In this document: positions 26,189-34,113 of the stretch, one piece after another
How the letters are laid out: every line of letters starts with the position of its first letter
Numbering within the stretch: the stretch's first letter is position 1
Source of the DNA: Fusibacter_A sp965140735
Lineage (GTDB): Bacteria > Bacillota > Clostridia > Peptostreptococcales > Acidaminobacteraceae
DNA: 64,000 nt
Assembly (NCBI GenBank): GCA_965140735.1
Contig: OZ223306.1
Coordinates: 620,001-684,000, forward strand
Reading direction: 5' to 3'
Translations under genes and position numbers: made by a program
Notes under the pieces: generated by a model
Databases searched by the model: none
The model's input: only the letters and a program-made list of their open reading frames with translations
Told to the model about the DNA's origin: nothing

Positions 26189-26551
26189 ATGGGAAAGAAA
26201 ATTTTAATCGTTGATGATGCGATGTTTATGAGAAAACTGATGAGTGATATTTTGAAAAAAGCTGGGTATGAAGTGGTAGCTGAAGCCGGTAATGGCGAGG
26301 AAGCTTTTAATAAATACAAAGAATTTGTACCGGATCTTGTCACTATGGATATTACAATGCCAGATGTCAATGGCATTGAAGGCGTAAAAATGATCACAAA
26401 AGAATTTCCTGAGGCAAAGGTATTGATGTGTAGTGCTATGGGACAAGAAGGGATGGTAATAGATTCGGTTAAAGCAGGTGCAAAAGGTTTTATTGTAAAA
26501 CCATTTGTAGCTGAAAAAGTAATTGCTGAGGTTCAAAAATTAATTGGGTAA
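26189..26551 (+). CDS. cheY: CheY-like stand-alone response regulator
   Basis: A 120-residue receiver domain with no output domain. The acidic pocket (VDDAMFMRK), the phospho-acceptor Asp in DLVTMDITMPD, the Thr/Ser in VLMCSAMG and the Lys in FIVKPF are all present. The closest family is the chemotaxis regulator CheY of Bacillota and Thermotoga. AAGGAGG precedes the ATG. It is monocistronic, with its own promoter and terminator and no other chemotaxis gene in the window. Confidence 0.88.
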   Translation: MGKKILIVDDAMFMRKLMSDILKKAGYEVVAEAGNGEEAFNKYKEFVPDLVTMDITMPDVNGIEGVKMITKEFPEAKVLMCSAMGQEGMVIDSVKAGAKGFIVKPFVAEKVIAEVQKLIG

Positions 26552-26571
26552 TTTGAAAAGTATATCATCCA

Positions 26572-26612
26572 AAATAGGTTATTAATCTTTTAGATTAATA
26601 ACCTATTTTTTT
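26572..26612 (+). terminator. Terminator after cheY
   Basis: Arms 26572-26587 and 26593-26608 pair over 16 bp (core AGGTTATTAATC/GATTAATAACCT) with a TTTTA loop and a T-run. Confidence 0.9.
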
Positions 26613-26780
26613 GAACTATAGGCAATGAAATGAGACGAGAGGAGATCATGAGAAAAAAGATCTCTTTTAATTGTTTGATAATATAATAACAATTAAAAAG
26701 GACGAAATTTCATTTTGTTATATTTTTTATAATATAAGTGCAGTTTTTTTAAAAAGAATAAGATATACTGATAGAAAATA

Positions 26781-26918
26781 TTTCAACTATTATGATTTTC
26801 AATAGTTTAGCACGCTTTGATAGGTGACATAACGATTCCAAAGCGCGACTTAAGCGGGATAATAATTGCTAAAAAATTAACATGTGTATTTCTGATATAA
26901 GTAATTTCAATAGTTGAA
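26781..26918. promoter_or_regulatory. Repeated TTTCAATAGTT-type boxes upstream of rnfC
   Basis: Three related boxes are seen: TTTCAACTATT (26781-26791), TTTCAATAGTT (26797-26807) and TTCAATAGTTGAA (26906-26918, itself a palindrome with 5-bp arms). AACTATT and AATAGTT of the first two also face each other as an inverted repeat. Probable regulator sites in the rnf upstream region; the regulator is unknown. Confidence 0.4.
26866..26883. promoter_or_regulatory. Rex-like operator upstream of the rnf operon
   Basis: TTGCTAA-AAAA-TTAACAT at 26866-26883 matches the clostridial Rex consensus TTGTTAA-N4-TTAACAA at 12 of 14 defined positions. Rex senses the NADH/NAD+ ratio, a sensible control for a ferredoxin:NAD+ oxidoreductase. 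The remaining gap 26613-27056 is AT-rich, with a GAGATC/GATCTC hairpin near 26642-26665 and an AAAGAAATT/AATTTCTTT inverted repeat (26965-26993), but no clear promoter pair. Confidence 0.55.
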
Positions 26919-27056
26919 GCATTGACCTTCATACTGATTTATAGTAAAATTGTTATTGGTTATGAAAGAAATTGTATACAGTATAATTTCTTTATTAATA
27001 AAATGTAACATTATTAATAATAAGTAACACAAATCTTTGTTAAGGGGTGAGATTAT

Positions 27057-28370
27057 ATGGGTCTTCTATCCTTCAAAGGTGGCATACACCCACCGCATTC
27101 TAAAAAGTTAACGGAGCACCTACCAATCGTTGATTATTTAGAACCTAAGATAGTAGAAATTCCATTAAGACAACACATTGGAGCACCATGTGAACCTGTA
27201 GTTGAAAAAGGTGAACTGGTCAAAGTTGGTCAATTAATTGGAAAAGCAGGATCATTTGTATCTGCTAACATTCACAGTTCAGTATCTGGAAAGGTACTTG
27301 ACGTCAAGAAGAGGTTTACAGCATATGGTTTCGATGTTTGTATCATTATTGAAAATGATATGAAAAATGAATATCATGAATCTGTAAAACCAAATGCAGA
27401 TTACAAGACATTATCAAGTAAAGAGATCATCGAGATTATAAAAGAGGCAGGTCTCGTTGGTATGGGTGGCGCGGGCTTCCCAACACATGTTAAACTTTCA
27501 CCACCACCAGAAAAGACAATTGATACCGTTATCTTAAATGGTGCTGAATGTGAACCGTATTTAACTTGTGATCACAGGTTGATGCTTGAAGAACCTAAAA
27601 AAGTAGTTTTAGGGCTTCAAATATTGATGAAATCACTAAATGTATCAAATGGTTTTATTGGGATCGAAAGCAATAAGCCAGATGCAATTGAATCAATGAC
27701 TGCGGCAGCAAAAGGCACTAATGTTAAAGTTGTGGGATTGAAAACAAAATATCCTCAAGGTGCTGAAAAACAGCTTATATTTGCATGTACAGGTAAAGAA
27801 GTGCCATCAGGTGGATTGCCGATGGATGCAGGTGTCGTTGTAAACAATGTGGCTACTGCTGCAACGATAGCAAATGTTTTTACGACTGGAATGCCTTTAA
27901 TTGAAAGAATCTGTACGGTAACAGGCGGTGCTATTAAGACGCCTAAAAATATTCGTTTCAAAGTGGGTACAACTTTAAGAGAGCTTATTCAGTTTTGTGA
28001 TGGTTTTAATGGAACGCCAGAGAAAATTTTATTAGGTGGTCCAATGATGGGCGTTGCTCAGATGACTGATGATCTACCTGCAATGAAAAATACGTCTGGT
28101 ATTTTATGTTTTACGCCTGAAGAGGCAAAAATACCAGAACCAACATCATGTATTAAATGTGGTAAATGTGTCAGCGTTTGTCCAGCATTTTTAGAACCCA
28201 TTCAAATTAGTGCATACGCACTTTTACACAACTATGATAAAGCGGCTTCTTTTAAAGCACTTGATTGTATAGAATGTGGATCGTGTTCATTTGTTTGCCC
28301 ATCTAAGAGACCGCTTTTGGCGTCTATTAGAGTGGCAAAGCGAGAGATTATCGCAAGAAAGAAAAAATAG
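27057..28370 (+). CDS. rnfC: Rnf complex subunit RnfC
   Basis: A 437-residue peripheral, NADH-binding subunit of the membrane ferredoxin:NAD+ oxidoreductase. The N-terminus GGIHPPHSKKLT is diagnostic. The glycine-rich GLVGMGGAGFPTHVK and EPYLTCDHRLMLE segments form the NADH/FMN region shared with NuoF. Two [4Fe-4S] motifs, CIKCGKCVSVCP and CIECGSCSFVCP, are near the C-terminus. AAGGGGTGAG precedes the ATG. It is first of six contiguous genes in the clostridial order C-D-G-E-A-B. Confidence 0.96.
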   Translation: MGLLSFKGGIHPPHSKKLTEHLPIVDYLEPKIVEIPLRQHIGAPCEPVVEKGELVKVGQLIGKAGSFVSANIHSSVSGKVLDVKKRFTAYGFDVCIIIENDMKNEYHESVKPNADYKTLSSKEIIEIIKEAGLVGMGGAGFPTHVKLSPPPEKTIDTVILNGAECEPYLTCDHRLMLEEPKKVVLGLQILMKSLNVSNGFIGIESNKPDAIESMTAAAKGTNVKVVGLKTKYPQGAEKQLIFACTGKEVPSGGLPMDAGVVVNNVATAATIANVFTTGMPLIERICTVTGGAIKTPKNIRFKVGTTLRELIQFCDGFNGTPEKILLGGPMMGVAQMTDDLPAMKNTSGILCFTPEEAKIPEPTSCIKCGKCVSVCPAFLEPIQISAYALLHNYDKAASFKALDCIECGSCSFVCPSKRPLLASIRVAKREIIARKKK

Positions 28371-28383
28371 GGGAGGATTAGAT

Positions 28384-29319
28384 ATGGAAGCAAGATTAAA
28401 AGTCTCTTCATCACCTCATATTCGTTCAAATGATACGACTCAAAAAATAATGAGGGATGTAGCAATTGCACTTTTGCCTGCAGCGGCATATGGTGTATAT
28501 AACTTCGGTGTAAGCGCATTAATGATATTGATTGTTTCTGTGGTGTCAGCGATGCTTACAGAATATATCATTCAAAAAATTAGAAAAGTACCTGTAACTG
28601 TAACGGATTTCAGTGCAGTTGTAACAGGATTATTATTAGGGATGAATTTACCTTCTACAGTGCCCTTTTGGATTCCTGTTGTAGGGAGTGTCTTTGCAAT
28701 TGGTGTTGTAAAACAAGCTTTTGGTGGATTAGGACATAACTGGATGAATCCAGCACTTGCGGCTAGAGCAATGCTCGTTGCATCTTGGCCAGTTCAAATG
28801 ACAACTTGGGTTGCTGTTAAAGCCGACGCTGTATCGACTGCAACGCCACTTGGGATTATCAAAGAAGGCTTAGATGTTCAATTACCAAGTTTAACAGATG
28901 CACTTGTAGGTAGTGTAGGGGGTTGTGTTGGTGAAACTTCAGCACTTTTACTTCTTATTGGCGGTGCTTACTTAGTTTATCGAAAAGTAATCAGTGTTAG
29001 AATCCCGCTTGTTTTCATGGGAACTGTTGCTGTACTTACATTTTTACTAGGTGGATTTGATATTCAATACACAATTTTCAGTGTATTTGCAGGTGGTTTG
29101 GTTTTAGGAGCTGTTTTCATGGCAACAGACTATGCTTCATCACCAATTACGGCTAAAGGTCAGATTATTTATGCCGTTGGATGTGGTTTATTGACAACCG
29201 TTATTCGTTTGTATGGTGGTTATCCTGAAGGGGTGTCTTATTCGATTCTACTGATGAACGTTGCGGCGCCATTGATTGATAAATACACTCAACCTCGAGT
29301 ATTTGGAGGTGCAAAATAA
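28384..29319 (+). CDS. rnfD: Rnf complex subunit RnfD
   Basis: A 311-residue integral membrane subunit. The start is 28384, set by GGGGAGGATT, rather than an upstream in-frame ATG inside rnfC. The product starts MEARLKVSSSPHIRSN, as RnfD/NqrB do. The covalent FMN site is the Thr in STATPLGII. About eight to ten membrane helices are visible, and the C-terminal MATDYASSPITAKGQ is conserved. It takes part in ion translocation (Na+ or H+). The stop TAA overlaps the ATG of rnfG. Confidence 0.95.
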   Translation: MEARLKVSSSPHIRSNDTTQKIMRDVAIALLPAAAYGVYNFGVSALMILIVSVVSAMLTEYIIQKIRKVPVTVTDFSAVVTGLLLGMNLPSTVPFWIPVVGSVFAIGVVKQAFGGLGHNWMNPALAARAMLVASWPVQMTTWVAVKADAVSTATPLGIIKEGLDVQLPSLTDALVGSVGGCVGETSALLLLIGGAYLVYRKVISVRIPLVFMGTVAVLTFLLGGFDIQYTIFSVFAGGLVLGAVFMATDYASSPITAKGQIIYAVGCGLLTTVIRLYGGYPEGVSYSILLMNVAAPLIDKYTQPRVFGGAK

Positions 29320-29897
29320 TGAGAGATATATTAAAAACAGGTATTATACTTTTTGTTATATGTGTGGTGGCAGCGTTTGCACTTGCTTTGACAAATGAAG
29401 TGACAAAAGGGCCTATAGCAATGCAAAGAGAACTTGCAAACAATGCGGCTAAAGTAGCTGTATTACCAGATGCGGCTACATTTGAAGACATAGATAAATC
29501 ACAAATTGCAGAAATTGCCGAAAAGTTTGCACCAGTTTCAGAAGGCTATATCGGCTATGATGCAGATCATAACATTATAGGTTATGTGTTCAAATCACTT
29601 CCAACTGGTTTTGGTGGTGCTATTGAAGTTGTAACAGGAATTAATGTTGAAGGTACGATTACTGGTATGAGAATGGGTAATCATCAAGAGACACCGGGGT
29701 TAGGTGCTCGTGCTAAGGAACCCGCATTTTATGAGCAATATAATGGCATGTCTGCATCGGGTCATATAGGCGTGGCAAAGTCAAATCCAACTGAAACAGA
29801 TATTCAAGCGATTACTGGCGCAACGATCTCTTCAGCTGCAATCACTAGTGGCGTTAATGCATCTATTGACGCATACCACTTTATAATGGGAAACTAG
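29319..29897 (+). CDS. rnfG: Rnf complex subunit RnfG
   Basis: A 192-residue subunit with one N-terminal membrane anchor (TGIILFVICVVAAFALAL) and an extracytoplasmic FMN-binding domain. The covalent FMN threonine lies in the AITGATISSAAIT motif near the C-terminus, and HQETPGLGAR is the conserved loop. The ATG overlaps the rnfD stop by one base, so expression is coupled. Confidence 0.95.
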   Translation: MRDILKTGIILFVICVVAAFALALTNEVTKGPIAMQRELANNAAKVAVLPDAATFEDIDKSQIAEIAEKFAPVSEGYIGYDADHNIIGYVFKSLPTGFGGAIEVVTGINVEGTITGMRMGNHQETPGLGARAKEPAFYEQYNGMSASGHIGVAKSNPTETDIQAITGATISSAAITSGVNASIDAYHFIMGN

Positions 29898-29908
29898 GGG
29901 GGATTTAG

Positions 29909-30502
29909 ATGAATATTAAAAATTTTACGAATGGCTTATTAAAAGATAACCCAATCTTTGTTCAAATGCTAGGGATGTGTCCAACACTTGCTGTTACAAC
30001 ATCAGCTATGAATGGTGTGGGTATGGGACTTGCAACAACTTCGGTTCTTGTCTGTTCTAATATGGCGATTTCGGCGCTTAGAAAAGTGATTCCAGCTAAG
30101 GTTAGAATACCAGCGTTTATCGTTGTCATTGCAACATTTGTAACAATAGTAGGTATGGTTATGGAAGGATTTGTACCGGCATTATTCAATTCGCTTGGTC
30201 TATTTATTCCTTTGATCGTTGTTAACTGTATTATTTTAGCAAGAGCAGAATCTTTTGCATCTAAAAATGGTATTGTCGATTCTATGCTTGATGGATTAGG
30301 TATGGGACTTGGGTTTACACTTGCTTTGATGATATTAGGTGGCGTTAGAGAATTGTTTGGAAATGGTAGCATTTTCGGATTTTCACTTTTAGGTGCAGCT
30401 TATAAACCAGCTTTGATTATGATTTTGCCTCCAGGTGCGTTCTTAGCTCTTGGTATTATACTTGCAATTTATAGTCAAATACAAATCAAAAAAGCGAGAT
30501 AA
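29909..30502 (+). CDS. rnfE: Rnf complex subunit RnfE
   Basis: A 197-residue membrane subunit with about six helices. Conserved features are NGLLKDNPIFVQMLGMCPTLAVT at the N-terminus and LGMGLGFTLALMILGGVRELFG. RnfE and RnfA are homologous, inversely oriented subunits that together hold a buried [2Fe-2S] cluster; the Cys in LGMCPTLAV is its ligand position. AGGGGGG lies upstream. Confidence 0.95.
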   Translation: MNIKNFTNGLLKDNPIFVQMLGMCPTLAVTTSAMNGVGMGLATTSVLVCSNMAISALRKVIPAKVRIPAFIVVIATFVTIVGMVMEGFVPALFNSLGLFIPLIVVNCIILARAESFASKNGIVDSMLDGLGMGLGFTLALMILGGVRELFGNGSIFGFSLLGAAYKPALIMILPPGAFLALGIILAIYSQIQIKKAR

Positions 30503-30514
30503 GGAGGAGTTGTC

Positions 30515-31096
30515 ATGCAACATGCAAGTTTATTTGTTATAATGGTCAGTGCAATCTTAGTGAACAACTTTGTCCTTTCAAGATTTTTAGGAATTTGTCC
30601 TTTTTTAGGGGTTTCTAAACAAGTTGAAACGGCTTTTGGAATGGGTATGGCGGTAACTTTCGTTATGACCTTAGCTGGGATATTGACCTATTTTGTACAA
30701 TATTTTATTTTAGTACCAAGACATCTTGAGTATTTGCAGACAGTGGCATTTATTTTGGTAATTGCATCACTTGTGCAATTTGTTGAGATCGTTTTACAGA
30801 AGATGAGCCCTACACTTTATCAAGCACTTGGTGTTTTCTTACCACTGATTACAACAAATTGTGCGGTTCTAGGACTTGCACTTCTAAATATTCAATATGA
30901 ATTTAATTTACTTCAAACTGTTGTGCATTCATTTTTTGCCGCTATCGGTTTTTCTTTGGCCATTGTGTTATTTGCAGGGATCAGAGAAAAAATCGAAATT
31001 TCAGATGTACCGTTGCCGTTTAAAGGGTTTCCAGTTGCATTAATCACAGCTAGTTTAATGTCAATTGCCTTTTTAGGGTTTACTGGTCTGGTTTAA
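30515..31096 (+). CDS. rnfA: Rnf complex subunit RnfA
   Basis: A 193-residue six-helix membrane protein. The N-terminal NNFVLSRFLGICPFLGVSK and the middle LPLITTNCAVLGLALL carry the cysteines that, with those of RnfE, ligate the intramembrane Fe-S cluster. AAGGAGGAG precedes the ATG and the gap to rnfE is 12 bp. Confidence 0.96.
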   Translation: MQHASLFVIMVSAILVNNFVLSRFLGICPFLGVSKQVETAFGMGMAVTFVMTLAGILTYFVQYFILVPRHLEYLQTVAFILVIASLVQFVEIVLQKMSPTLYQALGVFLPLITTNCAVLGLALLNIQYEFNLLQTVVHSFFAAIGFSLAIVLFAGIREKIEISDVPLPFKGFPVALITASLMSIAFLGFTGLV

Positions 31097-31106
31097 GAAG
31101 GGGTGA

Positions 31107-32096
31107 ATGACAATGGATATAGTAAGTATATTACAAGCAGCAGGTATCTTGGGCGTCATGGGACTTTTATTTGGTGCGGGGCTTGCGCTTGCATCTCAAA
31201 AGTTTGCTGTTGAGATTGATCCAAGAGTAGTTGCTGTAAGAGAAGTAGTACCAGGTGCAAACTGTGGTGCCTGTGGATTTCCTGGCTGTGATGGATTTTC
31301 CAATGCAGTAGTCAAAGGGGCTGCACCTGTAAATGGATGTCCAGTTGGCGGGGCAGAATGTGCTAAAAGCATTGCAAGCATCATGGGACTTGATGCAGGC
31401 GAGTCGATAAAACAAGTTGCAAAAGTGCTTTGTAAAGGGGATGAGGAAAACTGCTCTAACCGATTTGATTACGAAGGCTTTGACAGTTGCGTCGCTGCAA
31501 ACATGTTAAATGGTGGCCCTAAAAGCTGCTTATACGGTTGTATGGGATTTGGAACGTGTGTTCAGGTGTGTCCTTTTGATGCGATTCATATAAACAGTAA
31601 AGGCATTGCCGAGGTTGATCCTGAAAAATGTACAGCATGTAATAAATGTATTGATGCTTGCCCTAAAGACGTCATTACACTTGTACCATACAGTCAACTT
31701 ACGGTTGTGGACTGTAATAATAAAGATAAGGGCCCTATGGTTAAGAAAAATTGTAGTGTGGCTTGTATTGCGTGTGGTATTTGTGAAAAGAATTGTCCTT
31801 TTGATGCGATTCACGTGGTTAATAACGTTGCCGTTATTGATTATGATAAATGTACAAACTGTATGGTGTGTGTTGAAAAATGTCCAACTAAAGCAATTGA
31901 AGGGGATTTATCAAAGCGTAAAAAGGCACATATCATTGATGATAAATGTATTGGCTGTACAATTTGTGCTAAAAATTGTCCAGTAGATGCGATCACAGGT
32001 GAACTTAAAAAAGTACACGAAATTGATCAGTCTAAATGTATCGGCTGTGGTGTTTGTGAAGCTAAATGTCCGAAGGATGCTATTGAAATGAAATAG
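31107..32096 (+). CDS. rnfB: Rnf complex subunit RnfB, multi-cluster ferredoxin type
   Basis: A 329-residue subunit that accepts electrons from reduced ferredoxin. An N-terminal membrane helix (IVSILQAAGILGVMGLLFGA) is followed by a 4Fe-4S domain with CGACGFPGCDGF. Six further cysteine motifs follow: CLYGCMGFGTCVQVCP, CTACNKCIDACP, CSVACIACGICEKNCP, CTNCMVCVEKCP, CIGCTICAKNCP and CIGCGVCEAKCP. This long, cluster-rich form is characteristic of anaerobes with energy-conserving Rnf. ATG 31113 is an alternative start with better RBS spacing. A terminator follows. Confidence 0.95.
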   Translation: MTMDIVSILQAAGILGVMGLLFGAGLALASQKFAVEIDPRVVAVREVVPGANCGACGFPGCDGFSNAVVKGAAPVNGCPVGGAECAKSIASIMGLDAGESIKQVAKVLCKGDEENCSNRFDYEGFDSCVAANMLNGGPKSCLYGCMGFGTCVQVCPFDAIHINSKGIAEVDPEKCTACNKCIDACPKDVITLVPYSQLTVVDCNNKDKGPMVKKNCSVACIACGICEKNCPFDAIHVVNNVAVIDYDKCTNCMVCVEKCPTKAIEGDLSKRKKAHIIDDKCIGCTICAKNCPVDAITGELKKVHEIDQSKCIGCGVCEAKCPKDAIEMK

Positions 32097-32127
32097 ACCT
32101 ATCAATTTAATGAATAGAATTAAGTAT

Positions 32128-32162
32128 AAGCTGGCTCGCATATGAGTCAGCTTATTTTTTTT
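32128..32162 (+). terminator. Terminator of the rnf operon
   Basis: AAGCTGGCTC (32128-32137) pairs with GAGTCAGCTT (32144-32153), one G-U, loop GCATAT, then A and a run of eight T. Confidence 0.88.
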
Positions 32163-32201
32163 AAAACAACAAGATTTGAACCGAAATCTGTGATGAGGGG
32201 T

Positions 32202-32229
32202 ATTCAAACTCAAATATTCAAACTCAAAC
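32202..32229. repeat. Short tandem repeat (2 x 14 bp) in the gap after rnfB
   Basis: ATTCAAACTCAAAT (32202-32215) is followed directly by ATTCAAACTCAAAC (32216-32229). Two more CTCAAATGTT copies lie near 32267-32296. The gap 32163-32557 otherwise shows no ORF with a ribosome binding site; it may be decayed sequence. Confidence 0.6.
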
Positions 32230-32563
32230 AGCGTCAGTGAAAATCGGTTTGAGGCATCGAAAGGTGACTCAAATGTTAAAGAGGGCTCAAATGTTGTTAA
32301 TGAATTAACCGTGAGTTTTATTAAATTTAGGCGAGTACATGGAAAATTGTATGTGGGAATAAAAGTAAAAGTCCTTACAATTGCAGAATAGAACCTAAAA
32401 CAAACCTTTTAAGGGTTAACAAATAGCATCTTAAAACATTGAATATTTAATAAAATTCATTTTTATAAGCTGGCATTTATCTTGTATTTATTTTCACATA
32501 ATGCTAAACTAAATAGAAATGTGTTGGTATCAAATGTAAAAATATGGTATTATAGAGGTGACT

Positions 32564-32812
32564 ATGAGAGTTAAAAGTAATGATGGTTTAATTCTACTTC
32601 TTTTAATATTGACAGGTGCAATAATTGGAAGTATTATCGGATCAGCATTAGGTGATGTGTTTCCGATTTTGAATTATGGGAAGTCCATTGGCGTGGATCC
32701 ATTTTTATTAGATTTAAGCGTTGTGACGCTTACATTTGGGTTTAAATTAATCTTAAATGTATCTGGTATAATTGGTATTGTACTTGCCTTTGTACTTTAT
32801 AGAAAACTATGA
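32564..32812 (+). CDS. DUF4321 small membrane protein
   Basis: An 82-residue protein with two hydrophobic stretches (GLILLLLILTGAIIGSIIG and the C-terminal VSGIIGIVLAFVLYRKL) of the DUF4321 family found just upstream of maf in many Clostridia. The ATG at 32564 is preferred to GTG 32558 because AGAGG then has a 5-nt spacer. The stop overlaps maf in an ATGA. Function is unknown; the setting suggests a link to the cell-shape operon. Confidence 0.8.
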   Translation: MRVKSNDGLILLLLILTGAIIGSIIGSALGDVFPILNYGKSIGVDPFLLDLSVVTLTFGFKLILNVSGIIGIVLAFVLYRKL

Positions 32813-33396
32813 GGCTGATTTTAGCGTCTTCATCACCTAGGCGTTCTGAACTATTAGAGATGTTAAAAGTCTCTTTTGAAAAAATGCCCAGCAGTATTGA
32901 TGAAAAAACCACATTTCACGAAAAACCAGAACAAATCGTTATGGGATTGTCCTTTGAAAAGGCGTTTCAAATTGCTCAGCTAGAACCTGATGCAATTGTG
33001 ATAGGAAGCGATACAATTGTCTATTTAGATGAAGTTTTGGGAAAACCTGAAAATAAATCAGATGCTTATAACATGTTAAGAAAACTCAGTGGCAAGACAC
33101 ATGATGTATATACTGGGATTGCAGTTGTTTGTGAATCCAGAAAAATAAAGCGTGTGGACTATGTTAAGACAGAAGTTGTTTTCAACGACTTAACTGAAAC
33201 TGAGATTCATGCGTATGTTGAAACTGGTGAACCACTTGATAAAGCCGGTGCTTACGGCATTCAGGGGCAAGGCGCTTTACTGGTGAATCAGATTCAAGGT
33301 GATTATTTCAGTGTGATGGGTTTACCGCTCTCAAAGTTAAATAAGATCATGATCGATGAATTTCGAATAAATCTATTGACGAAAGAGGGACTATAG
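32809..33396 (+). CDS. maf: Maf-family nucleotide pyrophosphatase
   Basis: A 195-residue house-cleaning pyrophosphatase, probably of the dTTP/UTP type. It starts with the family motif LILASSSPRRSELLEML and has IVIGSDTIVYLDEVLGKP and LSGKTHDVYTGIAV. The C-terminal GAYGIQGQGALLVNQIQGDYFSVMGLP is also standard. The start codon overlaps the DUF4321 stop by 4 nt. Confidence 0.94.
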   Translation: MRLILASSSPRRSELLEMLKVSFEKMPSSIDEKTTFHEKPEQIVMGLSFEKAFQIAQLEPDAIVIGSDTIVYLDEVLGKPENKSDAYNMLRKLSGKTHDVYTGIAVVCESRKIKRVDYVKTEVVFNDLTETEIHAYVETGEPLDKAGAYGIQGQGALLVNQIQGDYFSVMGLPLSKLNKIMIDEFRINLLTKEGL

Positions 33397-33399
33397 CAT

Positions 33400-34074
33400 A
33401 TGATTAGAGAATTGCCTTTGGAAGAAAGACCTAGAGAAAAAATGATGATTTACGGTGAACAAGCACTGTCGAATGCAGAGTTACTCGCCATTATACTCAG
33501 AACGGGTACTGCAAAAAAATCTGCGATTGATATTGCACACAATCTTATCGAAAAGTGCTCTGCTGATTTTTCAGATTTAAATCAATTTTCCCTAGAGGAA
33601 CTCTGCGAGATTGAAGGGATTGGCCCCTCTAAGGCTTGTCAGATTTTATCCAGTTTAGAATTAGGACGTCGAATTCAAAGGTCAAATTTTAAATCAAAGA
33701 CAAAAGTAACTTCACCTGATAAAATTTTCGAATTTTTTAAAAGTGAAATTGGGCATGAAAAGGTAGAAAAGTTTATTATTGTGCTTTTAAATACTAAAAA
33801 TGAAATCATCAAATGGGAAATTATTTCTGTTGGAAGTTTAAATGCTTCAATAGTACATCCAAGAGAAGTTTTCAATAAAGCGATTAAAAAAAATGCAGCT
33901 GCGATTATTGCCGTTCATAATCATCCCTCGGGACATGTTTCGCCGAGTCAAGAGGATATGAATGTTACAATGAGACTTAAGGAAGCTGGCAAAATAGTAG
34001 GAATAAATTTAATTGATCATATTATTATCGGGCGTGAAAGGTATTATAGCTTTAAGGAAAATGATCAATTGTAA
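33400..34074 (+). CDS. radC: RadC-family JAB/MPN-domain protein
   Basis: A 224-residue protein with an N-terminal helix-hairpin-helix region (SLEELCEIEGIGPSKACQIL) and a C-terminal JAB1/MPN metalloprotease-like domain with HNHPSGHVSPSQED. Historically called a DNA repair protein, its true role is unsettled. It occupies its common place between maf and mreB. Confidence 0.93.
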   Translation: MIRELPLEERPREKMMIYGEQALSNAELLAIILRTGTAKKSAIDIAHNLIEKCSADFSDLNQFSLEELCEIEGIGPSKACQILSSLELGRRIQRSNFKSKTKVTSPDKIFEFFKSEIGHEKVEKFIIVLLNTKNEIIKWEIISVGSLNASIVHPREVFNKAIKKNAAAIIAVHNHPSGHVSPSQEDMNVTMRLKEAGKIVGINLIDHIIIGRERYYSFKENDQL

Positions 34075-34113
34075 TTTCGCTGAAATTATGAAATGTGAAA
34101 GGAAATTTTAAAA

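Noticed and set aside
26646..26688. Very short ORF with GAGGAG RBS in the rnf upstream gap (about 12 codons)
   Set aside because: Too short to support and it overlaps a GAGATC/GATCTC hairpin; it may be a chance reading.
28276..28383. N-terminal extension of rnfD into rnfC
   Set aside because: Overlaps the RnfC cysteine motif region; the GGGGAGG RBS and family start support 28384.
29962..30372. 136-codon minus-strand ORF opposite rnfE
   Set aside because: Shadow of a hydrophobic membrane gene; no RBS and no recognisable motif.
31606..31986. 126-codon plus-strand ORF inside rnfB
   Set aside because: A frame shadow of the repeated ferredoxin cysteine motifs; rnfB in the other frame is unambiguous.
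32383..32405. Second Rex-like site near TTAACAA after rnfB
   Set aside because: Only one half-site fits with the correct N4 spacing; the other half is poor.
32524..32553. TTGGTA and extended -10 TATTAT ahead of the DUF4321 gene
   Set aside because: The -10 ends only 10 bp before the start codon, leaving no room for a leader that contains the RBS.
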